A DNA stretch of 64,000 nt, from assembly GCA_963729795.1 (NCBI GenBank), contig CAVSPC010000047.1:62001-126000 (forward strand). Direction: 5' to 3'. Numbering within the stretch: position 1 is the stretch's first letter; every line of letters starts with the position of its first letter. The notes under the pieces are model-generated. The model made no database searches and was not told where the DNA came from. It was given only the letters and a program-made list of their open reading frames with translations. Positions 34,162-43,267 of the stretch are shown here, one piece after another. This DNA is from CAWBBA01 sp963729795. GTDB lineage: Bacteria > Desulfobacterota > Desulfomonilia > Desulfomonilales > Desulfomonilaceae. Made by a program: the position numbers and the translations under genes.

Positions 34162-35705
34162 TGAGAGTCTCCACTATAGCCAGCGAGATCGTGATCAACA
34201 TCAGCGAGCGGGAAACCCGCCTGGCGCTTATTGAAAACGGTCAGGTTGCGGAAATTCATCTGGAGCGTAAAGGCGAGCGAGGGATTGTCGGGAACATTTA
34301 CAAAGGACGTGTAATTAAGGTCCTTCCCGGCATGCAGGCCGCTTTTGTAGACATCGGCCTGTCGCGCGCTGCTTTCCTCTATGTGGGAGACGTCCATCTC
34401 CACGTCCAGGACCTCAATTTTATGGTGAACGAAGAAGAGGACGAGGAATCGCCGGAAGAAGCAGACGCGATGCCGGAAAGCATCCCCGAGCACCTTCCGC
34501 CAGTGACCCCCATCGAAGACCTCTTGCAGGAGGGAGAGGACATACTCGTCCAGATTTCCAAGGAACCACTGGGAAGCAAGGGAGCCCGCATAACCTCGCA
34601 TATATCCATACCTGGGCGACATCTCGTGTTCATGCCCACCGTGGATCACGTTGGAATCTCGCGAAGGATAGAGGATGAGGCTGAGCGCCAGAGGCTCAGA
34701 GATATTATCGCACGCATCAAACCCCCGTCCTGCGGAATCATTGTGCGAACTGTCAGCGAGCATGAGAACCTGGAAAAGTTGGAAGCGGACCTAAGCTTCC
34801 TTCAAGGAACCTGGCAGCGCATCCTGGAAAAAGAGAAGAAGGTCCCGGCACCCTCGCTGATATACGAGGATCTTGACCTCTGCCTACGGGGAATCCGTGA
34901 CCTATTCACGGAAGATGTGTCCCGCCTTGTCGTGGATTCCGAGGAGCACTACCACCGCGTCCTCGACTTTATGGAAACCTTCATGCCCTCGTTGAAGCCC
35001 TGTGTCGAATTGTACGACGGGGATGAGCCTATTTTTGATTTCTTCGGCATCGAGATGGAGCTCAACAAGGCCCTTGGGAGAAAGGTTTGGCTCAAATCGG
35101 GCGGGTACATCAATATTGACTTCACTGAGGCCCTTGTGGCGATTGACGTTAACACAGGGCGCTACGTGGGAAAGCGAAACCTCCAGGAAACCATACTCAA
35201 GACCAATCTCGAAGCCGTCAAAGAGATAGCTTATCAGCTACGCCTTAGAAACATCGGCGGAATTATCATTGTTGATTTTATTGACATGGACCGGGGGGTG
35301 GATCGAGACAAGGTGTCTAACGCTTTGCAGGAGGCATTAAGAAGGGACAAGCAAAAAACCAATATACTGAAAATTTCCGAATTGGGCCTTGTCCAGATGA
35401 CACGAAAACGAACGCGGGAAAGCCTTACCAGAACCTTATGCGAACCGTGCCCCTACTGTGAAGGCAAAGGATTCATCAAATCTCAAACGACCGTCTGTTA
35501 CGAGATCCTGCGTGCTATTTCCAGAGGGATTACAGATGAGTATTCGTCCTGCATCCGTGTCACTGCACATCCGGAAGTGGTTAAACTGCTTTTTGAGCAG
35601 GAAAGCGACCAACTGGAGTCGATCCAAGGGCAATACAATACGAAAATCCAGCTAAATCCAGACCCCAACTTATACCAGGAACAATACGAAATTGTGAACT
35701 GCTAA
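34158..35705 (+). CDS. rng: Ribonuclease E/G family endoribonuclease
   Basis: 515 residues, RNase G-like length without the long RNase E C-terminal scaffold. It processes rRNA and degrades mRNA. The N-terminal S1-like part has GIVGNIYKGRVIKVLPGMQAAF, interrupted by an acidic insert (EEEDEESPEEADAM). RNase E/G core motifs are ALVAIDVNTG and GIIIVDFIDM (metal aspartates). The zinc-link CPYCEGKG follows. ATG 34158 overlaps the stop of the upstream radical SAM gene; a second ATG at 34161 is equally usable. Confidence 0.93.
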   Translation: MMRVSTIASEIVINISERETRLALIENGQVAEIHLERKGERGIVGNIYKGRVIKVLPGMQAAFVDIGLSRAAFLYVGDVHLHVQDLNFMVNEEEDEESPEEADAMPESIPEHLPPVTPIEDLLQEGEDILVQISKEPLGSKGARITSHISIPGRHLVFMPTVDHVGISRRIEDEAERQRLRDIIARIKPPSCGIIVRTVSEHENLEKLEADLSFLQGTWQRILEKEKKVPAPSLIYEDLDLCLRGIRDLFTEDVSRLVVDSEEHYHRVLDFMETFMPSLKPCVELYDGDEPIFDFFGIEMELNKALGRKVWLKSGGYINIDFTEALVAIDVNTGRYVGKRNLQETILKTNLEAVKEIAYQLRLRNIGGIIIVDFIDMDRGVDRDKVSNALQEALRRDKQKTNILKISELGLVQMTRKRTRESLTRTLCEPCPYCEGKGFIKSQTTVCYEILRAISRGITDEYSSCIRVTAHPEVVKLLFEQESDQLESIQGQYNTKIQLNPDPNLYQEQYEIVNC

Positions 35706-35848
35706 TTCATCCTCTCCGAGCTAATCTCGCAAATTAACATCTTGTAATAATTATGTCTTTTGCCAGCTTTTCCTCCTTGACATCCGCTCCCGCCCCGACT
35801 ATCGTGCTCCGCACACTCCGGCAACCTGTCCTTTGCGAGGAGCCCCCG

Positions 35849-36349
35849 ATGACTGATAACCAAGGCCAGGATCTCACCACCCAAATATTGATACAGATCC
35901 GCGATGAAATGCGGGCCATGCGAGTGTCCTTTGAGAGACGGTTCGATGCCCTGGAGGCTCGAATAGAGGGCTTTGAAGCGCGCATGGAATCTATCGAGTC
36001 ACGCATGGATGCTCTCGAGAAGCGAGTCGAGTCCGTTGATAAGAGGATGACACTTGTCGAGCAAATCGTCCGTCGGCTTGAGGGCAAAGTGGATGCCATG
36101 CAGGTTCAGATCGACTTCCTCCAGGGAAGTGTCGATACCCTCGAAGTGCGGATAGACTCACTGGACGAGAGGAACGAGACCCGTTCTCAAGATCTTTTTA
36201 AGCGCTTCAATCAAATTGATGCCGACCTCAAGAAGTTCGTAACGGTTGTTAACAATGCCATCCTGCATTATGCTGGTGAAATGGACACTGTGAGGGAGCG
36301 CCTGCAAGTGACTGAAATCAAACTAGGGATCTCTTACCCGCCAGAATAG
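35849..36349 (+). CDS. Coiled-coil protein, function unknown
   Basis: 166 residues from ATG 35849 (GAGGAG 7-8 bases upstream). Nearly all of it is one helical coiled coil with repeated hendecad-like units (RIEGFEARMESIESRMDALE, KRVESVDKRMTLVEQIV). The C-terminal stretch AILHYAGEMDTVRERLQ is less repetitive. No transmembrane segment or signal is present, so it is cytoplasmic. It may be an adapter or spacer. It lies 143 bases after rng and 22 bases before the PrmA-like gene. Confidence 0.75.
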   Translation: MTDNQGQDLTTQILIQIRDEMRAMRVSFERRFDALEARIEGFEARMESIESRMDALEKRVESVDKRMTLVEQIVRRLEGKVDAMQVQIDFLQGSVDTLEVRIDSLDERNETRSQDLFKRFNQIDADLKKFVTVVNNAILHYAGEMDTVRERLQVTEIKLGISYPPE

Positions 36350-36371
36350 CCCCTTACATGCGACAAACATC

Positions 36372-37049
36372 ATGCCGGGAAGAAAAAGTAAGCACTCAAT
36401 CAATTACTGGACGAAGGGCATCCGGTCGGTAGACGTTGGCGCAAAACTCCGACTCGTTCCCTATTGGGAAAAAGGATCCAGCAAATCAGATCGAATCGAA
36501 GTGGTCATTGACCCAGGCCCGTCCTTTGGTGCCGGTGATCATCCGACCACTAGCATGGCTCTCGAACTGCTGGAAGTAGCGATCAGCGCTGTAAAAGATG
36601 CGAATGACCCAGCTACAGTACTAGATGTAGGCACCGGCACCGGGGTTCTTGCTATTGCCGGCGTGGCACTTGGCGCAAGCTTCGCTGTCGGCCTGGACGT
36701 AGATCCCGCGGCCGTGTTTGTTGCTCGGCGCAACGTCGCTCTGAATAGCGCTTCTAATCTGATGCCCGAAGGGACCAACTTTTCCATCCATATGTTCGTG
36801 GGTGAATCTGTGGCCGTCAAGGGCTGTTTCGACATTGTTGTCGCAAACCTGGCAGCTCCCACACTCCTGAACGTCCTCGAGAGCATTGTTGCCGCGGCCA
36901 AGCCCTTTGTGATTCTATCCGGCATTGCAGACGCGATGGCGGAGGAAGTAGTCCGAAGCTACAGTGCAGCGGGATTAAGACCTATTGAATCCAGGCAATG
37001 TGACGGGTGGAATGCGGTGCTGTTCAAGAAGAGCGGTATCACGGAGTAA
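36372..37049 (+). CDS. PrmA-like (ribosomal protein L11) methyltransferase
   Basis: 225 residues, about 65 fewer than PrmA; the N-terminal L11-binding domain is reduced or absent. The catalytic domain is typical: FGAGDHPTTSMALELL at the substrate loop, VLDVGTGTGVLAIAG (SAM motif I) and DIVVANLAAPTLLN (motif IV, usually NxxxxP). It probably methylates a protein, maybe L11, but the reduced N-terminus allows another target. It is convergent with dsrD; a hairpin at 37106-37147 lies between the two. Confidence 0.8.
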   Translation: MPGRKSKHSINYWTKGIRSVDVGAKLRLVPYWEKGSSKSDRIEVVIDPGPSFGAGDHPTTSMALELLEVAISAVKDANDPATVLDVGTGTGVLAIAGVALGASFAVGLDVDPAAVFVARRNVALNSASNLMPEGTNFSIHMFVGESVAVKGCFDIVVANLAAPTLLNVLESIVAAAKPFVILSGIADAMAEEVVRSYSAAGLRPIESRQCDGWNAVLFKKSGITE

Positions 37050-37105
37050 GTAGCGCAAATAAGTGCTCCACGAGCGGCCCGAATCAAGGGGCTCTTCAAA
37101 ATACA

Positions 37106-37147
37106 AATCGAGAATGGAGGGAACTTTTGGCCCCTCCTTCCTCGATT
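37106..37147. terminator. Inverted repeat between convergent PrmA-like and dsrD genes
   Basis: AATCGAG (37106-37112) pairs with CTCGATT (37141-37147), and a nested TGGAGGG/CCCTCC stem lies inside. No long U-run is present, but the hairpin is well placed to end both transcripts. Confidence 0.55.
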
Positions 37148-37190
37148 CATTGACTGAAAACGCTATACTAAGGCAGGGAAATGCAGATCG

Positions 37191-37427
37191 TCAGTCTTCT
37201 TCTGTGTGCTGCTTGCCCATGCCCTTCAGCCCGATAAGAGTCGTGCTTCCACTGGACCAATATTCAAGAAGGCCTTCCTGGACCATCTTGTTGACCACGT
37301 TCTTCACTTCGCGTGGCTTCATGTCGGTCACAATCGCGTAGAAGTCCTTCAGATAGAACTTCGACTTGGCTTTGGATTTCCCTTGCAGGGTTTCCAATAT
37401 CAGTTTCTTGGCTTCCTCTTCGGTCAT
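37191..37427 (-). CDS. dsrD: Dissimilatory sulfite reductase-associated protein DsrD
   Basis: 78 residues, the usual DsrD length. It has a small winged-helix layout: FYLKDFYAIVTDMKPREVKN and VVNKMVQEGLLEYWSSGSTT. Family knowledge: DsrD accompanies dsrAB in sulfate reducers and stimulates sulfite reduction as an allosteric activator of DsrAB. It lies 21 bases after dsrB with AGAGGAG before ATG 37427, so all three form one operon. Confidence 0.95.
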   Translation of the reverse strand: MTEEEAKKLILETLQGKSKAKSKFYLKDFYAIVTDMKPREVKNVVNKMVQEGLLEYWSSGSTTLIGLKGMGKQHTEED

Positions 37428-37448
37428 GGAAAAACTCCTCTTGACCAG

Positions 37449-38567
37449 TTAGTACTTGAACTGAGTCGACTGCCGCCACGTGGTATAAGCGAATCTGTAG
37501 TCATCGATCAGGTGATGGGTGAAGGGTATGTTGGTTTTCTCGAAGAATCTCTCCCAGCCAATCCGTTCCGCCCAATCTCCCAGACGCTCATACTTGCGTG
37601 CATCCTTGGCGTACACGTCGACAATGTTCTTTACAGCGTTAACAGCGGTCGGCCAACGAGGGGGCTCGTTGGGAATGAATGGAATAACAACCTTGGAGAA
37701 CTTCGGTTTGCTTTTCCGGTTGGAGAGCTTGCCGCCGACAAGAATTGCTATTCCACTTCCAACCTCGTCTGCAAGGGGCATTGCCGCGCACATGGTGTAG
37801 CAGTTTCCACAGAACATGCAACGATCCGCATTGACCTCGAGGGTCTTGAGGCCGGTATCGGTCTTTGCGGGCTTAATGGCCGCGGTAGGACAGGCGGCTA
37901 TTGCAAGCGGAAGCTCGCACAGTTTATCTATCCACTGATGGTCTACCATAGGGGGCTTGCGGTGAATTCCCAGGATGGCTATGTCAGAGCAATGGACGGC
38001 TCCGCACATGTTCAAGCAGCACGCTAGCGAAACCCTGACAGGTGCAGGCAGCCGCATCTGGGCGAACTCATCGTAGAGGCTGTCCATGACTGCTTTGACC
38101 ACGCCGGAAGCATCAATCGCGGGGGTATGGCAGTGGGCCCATCCCTGAGTATGAACGATGTTGGTAATTCCCGCGCCGGTTCCGCCAATCGGGAACTTGT
38201 TTGAACCTGCGGCGAATTTCCTGCTCTTGAGGTCATCCAAAAGGGGCTTGACCTTGCTTTTGTTGTCCACCATGAACTCGATGTTATTCCTGGTTGTGAA
38301 CCTCAGATAGCCGTCGCAGTGTTTGTCCGCGATTTCGCAGATCTCACGGAGATGCTCGATGCTCATAAGCCGGCACCCTCCCACGCGAACGGTATAGACT
38401 TCATCGCCACTCTCGGCTACGTGAACAAGCACGCCCGGCTCCAGGATTTCATGGTAGAGCCACTTGCCGAAATTCTTCTTGATTACGGGCGACAGGAAGT
38501 CCCTGAAATATCTCGGTCCTATATCAGTAATTCTATCCTTTAGCGGATCTGCAGGATCGTAAGGCAT
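37449..38567 (-). CDS. dsrB: Dissimilatory sulfite reductase beta subunit
   Basis: 372 residues. It forms an alpha2-beta2 enzyme with DsrA that reduces sulfite to sulfide with the help of DsrC (not in this window). Siroheme-[4Fe-4S] ligands fit the DsrB pattern: C146, then CC at 183-184 and C188 in LACCLNMCGAVHC. The inserted ferredoxin domain has C226 and C250, C253, C256 in CMFCGNCYTMC. ATG 38567 has GGAGG upstream and follows dsrA by 15 bases. Confidence 0.97.
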   Translation of the reverse strand: MPYDPADPLKDRITDIGPRYFRDFLSPVIKKNFGKWLYHEILEPGVLVHVAESGDEVYTVRVGGCRLMSIEHLREICEIADKHCDGYLRFTTRNNIEFMVDNKSKVKPLLDDLKSRKFAAGSNKFPIGGTGAGITNIVHTQGWAHCHTPAIDASGVVKAVMDSLYDEFAQMRLPAPVRVSLACCLNMCGAVHCSDIAILGIHRKPPMVDHQWIDKLCELPLAIAACPTAAIKPAKTDTGLKTLEVNADRCMFCGNCYTMCAAMPLADEVGSGIAILVGGKLSNRKSKPKFSKVVIPFIPNEPPRWPTAVNAVKNIVDVYAKDARKYERLGDWAERIGWERFFEKTNIPFTHHLIDDYRFAYTTWRQSTQFKY

Positions 38568-38582
38568 ATTTTCAACCTCCTG

Positions 38583-39872
38583 TTATCTTTGGTGTTTCTT
38601 GCGGAAGTCTTCAATGTCACGGGTCCAGCCGCCTTCGACCTCTTCTTCTTTCCAGAAGATGTAGGGGTTGGATCTCGGTTCGTCGATCATTCTCGGGTCC
38701 GGATCGAGTTCCGCTATGCGCAGGAACTCCTGCATACTCTTGCGCTGGATAAGTTCACCGAGTCGTTCGCGGTTCTTACCTTCTTCCATCCACCAGTCCC
38801 ACACCTTTTCAATCAGATCTTTGACCTCACTGAAGGGTGATTCTATCTTCATAAAGGGGACAGTCAAAGTGGACATCTGAGCGCCTTCCAGGATCGGGGC
38901 CTTGGCACCGAACAAGATCGAAGCACCAGTGTCCAACCCGATTCTCAGGGCCCGCGGCATGGTGTTCAGGCAGTGCATGCAGCGAGTGCACTCTTTGTTA
39001 TTGATTTCGAGCTTGCTGCCATCCCAGCTCATGCAGTCGGTTGGGCAAAGATCGATCACTTCCTTCTGAATGTCAAACTTGCCCCAATCTCTTCCCGAGT
39101 GGGCACCGGCATTGGGTTTGAGTTCCCCGCCAACGTAAGCTTTGACGGCCGCCTGGTCAATACGGATGTCATCCCGCCAGGTTCCGATGAAGGACATGTC
39201 AGAACGAGCTATCGATGCCACGCATCCGTTGGGGCAGCCATCGAACTTGAACTTGAACTTGTAAGGGAATGCGGGGCGATGCAGTTCGTCTTGGTATTCG
39301 TGGGTCAAATGGTTACAACATTCCTGCGTGTCGAAACAAGCGAACTCGCATCTGGACATTCCCAGGCAACATTCAGGAGTTCTCAGGTTCGATCCTGAAC
39401 CCCCAAGGTCCTGATTCATCTCGTGAGTCAGGTCATAGAAGAGCGGTTCCAGATGATCCGTACTGGTTCCTAGGAAAATGATGTCTCCGGTGGAACCGTG
39501 CATGTTGGTTAGGCCGCTGCCGTGTCGCTCCCAGAGATCGCAAAGCCCGCGCAGAAATTCTGTGGTGTAATACTTACTCGACGGCTGGTTTACACGAATA
39601 GTGTGGAAATGGGCGACACCGGGGAAATTTTGAGGCTGGTCGCAATATCTACCGATGATTCCTCCACCGTACCCGAATACGCCGACAATTCCACCATGCT
39701 TCCAGTGGGTAACTTTGTCCTCGTACGAGAGTTCCATGACACCAAGGAGGTCATCCGGCGCCTCCTTCAACGCATGTTTGCCTTTCTCCGCCTGCTGCTT
39801 GATGTCGGAGACGAAACTTGGCCACGGGCCCTTTTCCAGTTCATCAAGCATGGGGGTGTTGTGTTTTCCCAT
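38583..39872 (-). CDS. dsrA: Dissimilatory sulfite reductase alpha subunit
   Basis: 429 residues from ATG 39872 (AGAGGAGGAA upstream); the farther ATG 39914 adds 14 residues that do not look conserved. Siroheme-coupled cluster ligands are C169, C175, C213 and C217 (Cx5C ... Cx3C), and the ferredoxin domain has CPTDC at 276-280 and CTRCMHC at 295-301. The full set of ligands indicates an active enzyme. It is the first gene of dsrABD, read from the promoter at 40075-40104. The presence of dsrD points to the reductive, not oxidative, type. Confidence 0.97.
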   Translation of the reverse strand: MGKHNTPMLDELEKGPWPSFVSDIKQQAEKGKHALKEAPDDLLGVMELSYEDKVTHWKHGGIVGVFGYGGGIIGRYCDQPQNFPGVAHFHTIRVNQPSSKYYTTEFLRGLCDLWERHGSGLTNMHGSTGDIIFLGTSTDHLEPLFYDLTHEMNQDLGGSGSNLRTPECCLGMSRCEFACFDTQECCNHLTHEYQDELHRPAFPYKFKFKFDGCPNGCVASIARSDMSFIGTWRDDIRIDQAAVKAYVGGELKPNAGAHSGRDWGKFDIQKEVIDLCPTDCMSWDGSKLEINNKECTRCMHCLNTMPRALRIGLDTGASILFGAKAPILEGAQMSTLTVPFMKIESPFSEVKDLIEKVWDWWMEEGKNRERLGELIQRKSMQEFLRIAELDPDPRMIDEPRSNPYIFWKEEEVEGGWTRDIEDFRKKHQR

Positions 39873-40375
39873 TAAAGGTTCCTCCTCTCTAAGCTTGGTT
39901 TTTTTTAATCGCAACTTTATCCGGCCTTCTCGACCACCGGCCCTTCCGAGGCAACAAATCGTCCCGCGGGAAAGTTCCTACCCTCATCAACTTTCCTCGG
40001 GAATCACAACTCCAATTTTCTAGTGGGTTAAGTGAACGTGAGTGGTTCAAGTCACCCAAATGCAGATCCCAGAAACTTTAATGGAAAAGGCCCGGGCAAG
40101 TCAAGAAAAAACTTCGACATTTAAGATAAGTAAAGGATTTTCGCGGAACGAAGCCCGACGCTTTCATATCCCTTCAGGATCTCTAAATCAAGGCTTTTCG
40201 TCTACTCTTTCTCCTTAATCGGGCGTCCAGTGATTTCGACCCTTCCATCTGAATCTTTGATAGACTTCAAGGATTACTACAACTTTTTCCTTCGAGCGCT
40301 TATGATGTACGAACCCGGCAAATAGTCCAGGCACCTACAAGGATATAAATATTCTTCGAAAAGGCTCGCGGCTTC
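39873..40375. other. Divergent control region between dsrA and an unknown gene
   Basis: 503 bases. On the minus strand it contains the dsrA promoter and a leader of about 200 bases. No riboswitch was recognised. The start of the plus-strand gene at 40376 has AAAAGG 11-12 bases upstream. Confidence 0.5.
40075..40104 (-). promoter_or_regulatory. Putative dsrABD promoter
   Basis: TTGACT (40104-40099) and TAAAGT (40080-40075) with an 18-base spacer, about 200 bases upstream of dsrA. The -35 matches 5 of 6 and the -10 4 of 6. It is the best candidate I see between dsrA and the divergent gene. Confidence 0.5.
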
Positions 40376-41551
40376 ATGAAAAATAATCTTATTTGCAAAG
40401 AGCGGTTCCTCTACTCGTCTCCACGCGGATCTGTGCCATTCGACGCGAAGCGACTGGAGTCCTTTCTTCCCCTGGGGTGCCCTGGCGGCGGTGAAGAAGA
40501 AGTCTCGCAGATCACATATCACGCGTATCTCGAAGCCATTCGGCAGTTTATTCATGATAACCGGGACCAATTCGTCGAAGTTCTCGCCGGCCAGGGCTTG
40601 AAAGACTTAATGAAAGTACAATCTATTGATTTCATATCTGAAAAGCATGGAGCTGACTATCATCCGGCAAAGATCAAAGTTCGGACCGCGAGGTCTTCGT
40701 ATTCCTTCGCTGTCAATGTGGCGCTGACTGAACGGGGAAAACGCCGTATAAGGCAAGATTTTGACATGCTGACCTTGTTCGGCGAGCGATTTCCAGCCAA
40801 ATACATTCCGAAAGTCTATTTTCTCAGTAAAGTAAACCTTATGGTAAATGAGAAAGATGTGGTTATGCCTATGTTTATGGGCGAATGGCTCGAGGGATAC
40901 CACGAGTTTCATCTTTCCGTTGACCCTGAAACCAGCGCTACCGGGATTATCCTATGGGATTTGACCCGAGGCTATAGGATTATCTCCGCCGAAGCAGAGG
41001 CTGAGATTTACAGACAGGCTGCCTTAATCCTGACCTACTACTATGATGTGACAACGTTTGCGGAGGTGTATCCGTGGCACCACGCGGCGGGGGATTTTGT
41101 TTCCAAGCTTTCCGAGAGAACCGTGGATGTCAAGTTGATCACTCTGAGGCAGTACGCGCCCCGAATCGTATTTCCCACTCGCTCCCTTGACAAACGCCTG
41201 GATGCGCTTTTGGTTTTTCTCGCAAACCTGACCATAAGAACGCGGTTGGACAGGTTGGATGGGGTAGGGAAGGTTGCATGGGCCGAAGATCGTGCGGTAG
41301 ATGCAGCCATTCGCGGATTTCTGGCCGGCATGAAGGCAAAGGTCACGGCCGGAATGTGCGACAAGATTCTGCCTACGCAGTTCTTGGTGGCAGCGAAACG
41401 GATGCAGTTGGTAGATCTGGCGCAGATTTTTCAAACAATCGCTGAATCTTACGATGAAGATGCCCCGGATCGGCTTGTTATTCTCGAACACCTGGTCGAC
41501 CACGTTTTTCAGGTTTACCGGCAGTTCCAGGAGCTTCCGTCATCTGTGTGA
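40376..41551 (+). CDS. Unrecognised conserved-looking protein, perhaps kinase-like
   Basis: 391 residues with no signal or TM segment. The middle part, ARSSYSFAVNVALTERGKRRI, KYIPKVYFLSKV and MPMFMGEWLEGYHEFHLS, has the rhythm of a small-molecule kinase lobe hinge (beta strand, hinge, then acidic helix), but no clear HxD or DFG-type catalytic motif is visible, so this is only a suggestion. The gene is divergent from dsrA and lies just before two dsrN-type genes, so its function may be tied to sulfite reductase. A sequence search with structure prediction would decide. Confidence 0.55.
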   Translation: MKNNLICKERFLYSSPRGSVPFDAKRLESFLPLGCPGGGEEEVSQITYHAYLEAIRQFIHDNRDQFVEVLAGQGLKDLMKVQSIDFISEKHGADYHPAKIKVRTARSSYSFAVNVALTERGKRRIRQDFDMLTLFGERFPAKYIPKVYFLSKVNLMVNEKDVVMPMFMGEWLEGYHEFHLSVDPETSATGIILWDLTRGYRIISAEAEAEIYRQAALILTYYYDVTTFAEVYPWHHAAGDFVSKLSERTVDVKLITLRQYAPRIVFPTRSLDKRLDALLVFLANLTIRTRLDRLDGVGKVAWAEDRAVDAAIRGFLAGMKAKVTAGMCDKILPTQFLVAAKRMQLVDLAQIFQTIAESYDEDAPDRLVILEHLVDHVFQVYRQFQELPSSV

Positions 41552-41737
41552 CCGGCACAAATCCCGGTTTCTGTCACTCTATCCAAATGCCCGCGGACGA
41601 CACTATCTGCCCAAAGCAGCGCGACGGTCTTTTCTTTGTCGTGCGAATTCACTATCATTGGGTCAAAATACGGCAGTTAATCTTTCACTCAATCGCCCTC
41701 ACAATTGGAAGTCGAGTCCAGGAGTGCCGGTCATCTC

Positions 41738-43186
41738 ATGAGCGATGTCGAACGTTCAAATATTCCTAGAATAGTTCTCGCGGCCCTCAAAGGCGGAGCT
41801 GGCAAGACCTTTCTTACGGTTGGCGTCGTCGCAGCGCTTCGCAAGAGGGGCCTCAATCTTAGCGTTTTCAAGAAAGGGCCGGATTACATAGACGCTGGCT
41901 GGCTTGGGTTAGCTGCGGGCGAACCTTGTTACAATCTCGACGCTTACCTCTTCGACCGAGAAGTCGTCCGCGGCTCTTTTAGCAAGAGATCTTCCGGAAA
42001 AGACGCCGCCATTGTGGAAGGGAATCGCGGCCTCTTCGACGGAGTAGACGCGGCCGGCAGTTACAGCACTGCGGAATTGGCCAAGATTCTCAGGGCCCCG
42101 GTTGTACTGATTGTGGACGCCACTAAGGTTACCAGGACGGCAGCCGCGGAAGTCCTCGGATGCCAGTTAATGGACCCTGCCCTGGAACTGAAGGCAATCA
42201 TCTTGAACCGGGTAGCGGGGGTTCGACACGAAAGAATCCTGCGTGAAGCCATTGAAGCCGCGACATCCATTCCCGTCATCGGATCGGTGGGCAAACTCAG
42301 CCGAATCAATTTTCCTCAAAGGCATTTCGGGCTTCTTCCATTGCAGGAACACCCTCAGGCCACTGACTGCGTTGAACAAGCGGGGGCGATGGTCCGGCAA
42401 TCCGTCGATCTGGACAGACTCCTTGAAATAGCTGCATCCACAAAGGATTTTCAGTTCGGGGCGTTGACTGAAATGTCGGAACATCGCCGGAACCGGCAAT
42501 CGACCCGGCTGCGTATAGGGATCGTGAAGGACTCTGCATTTCAATTCTATTATCCCGAAAATCTGGAGGCTCTCGGCAGGCGAGGAGCCAAGCTCGTGGA
42601 GATAAGTTCACTCTTTCCTGCGGAATTGCCCGATCTGGATGGGTTGTACATAGGAGGGGGGTTTCCAGAAACGCACGCAGAAGCTCTTGCCGGCAATTCT
42701 CTTTTCAAGGAGTCACTTCTCAAAGCGGTAGAAGACGGCCTTCCGGTATACGGAGAATGTGGCGGCCTGATATATCTTTCCCGCAGTCTTCGGATCGACG
42801 AAAGGGTCTATCCTATGGCCGGAGTTTTTCCGATAGACACGGTGATGCAAAGAAAACCGCAGGGTCTTGGATACATTCATGTAAAGGTGACAGGTTCAAA
42901 TCCATTTTATCCGGTGGGAACAGAGCTGACCGGCCATGAATTCCATTATTCCAGTGTCAGCTCGTTGGATAATGCGGACGGGTCACTGGCATTTCGAGTA
43001 TTGCGTGGACGTGGAATGGACGGTTTCCGAGACGGGATTTGCACTCGAAATGCGCTCGGGACGTACCTACACTTGCATGCCCTCGGTGAGCCCCTATGGG
43101 CCGAAGCCTTTGTGGCTAAAGCCTCTGAGTTTCATGCGTTGCGTGTTTCCCGAACGGATAGAGATCTTACTCGCTCAGCCCGCTGA
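41738..43186 (+). CDS. dsrN: Cobyrinate a,c-diamide synthase-type amidotransferase (DsrN-like), copy 1
   Basis: 482 residues from ATG 41738. The N-terminal dethiobiotin-synthetase-like ATPase domain has the P-loop KGGAGKT (18-24), FKKGPDYIDAGWL and VEGNRGLFDG. The C-terminal glutamine amidotransferase-like domain has YIGGGFPETHA, the catalytic cysteine in YGECGGLIYL, and a histidine in TYLHLHAL. In sulfate reducers this family member next to dsrAB (DsrN) is thought to amidate siroheme; the alternative is cobyrinate amidation for B12. An almost parallel second copy follows 81 bases downstream. Confidence 0.88.
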   Translation: MSDVERSNIPRIVLAALKGGAGKTFLTVGVVAALRKRGLNLSVFKKGPDYIDAGWLGLAAGEPCYNLDAYLFDREVVRGSFSKRSSGKDAAIVEGNRGLFDGVDAAGSYSTAELAKILRAPVVLIVDATKVTRTAAAEVLGCQLMDPALELKAIILNRVAGVRHERILREAIEAATSIPVIGSVGKLSRINFPQRHFGLLPLQEHPQATDCVEQAGAMVRQSVDLDRLLEIAASTKDFQFGALTEMSEHRRNRQSTRLRIGIVKDSAFQFYYPENLEALGRRGAKLVEISSLFPAELPDLDGLYIGGGFPETHAEALAGNSLFKESLLKAVEDGLPVYGECGGLIYLSRSLRIDERVYPMAGVFPIDTVMQRKPQGLGYIHVKVTGSNPFYPVGTELTGHEFHYSSVSSLDNADGSLAFRVLRGRGMDGFRDGICTRNALGTYLHLHALGEPLWAEAFVAKASEFHALRVSRTDRDLTRSAR

Positions 43187-43267
43187 ATTCCGCGTTGCGT
43201 CCGTTTTCCCTCACAATTTTCTCAGTTGGTACTTCAAATCCATCTCATTCATGATATGCAGGTGTTC

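Noticed and set aside
37206..38027. Long plus-strand frame antisense to dsrD and dsrB
   Set aside because: It is a shadow of dsrB; it lacks a ribosome site and conserved sequence.
39380..39405. GGTTCGATCCTGAACC segment resembling a tRNA T-arm
   Set aside because: It lies inside dsrA and there are no matching acceptor or anticodon arms.
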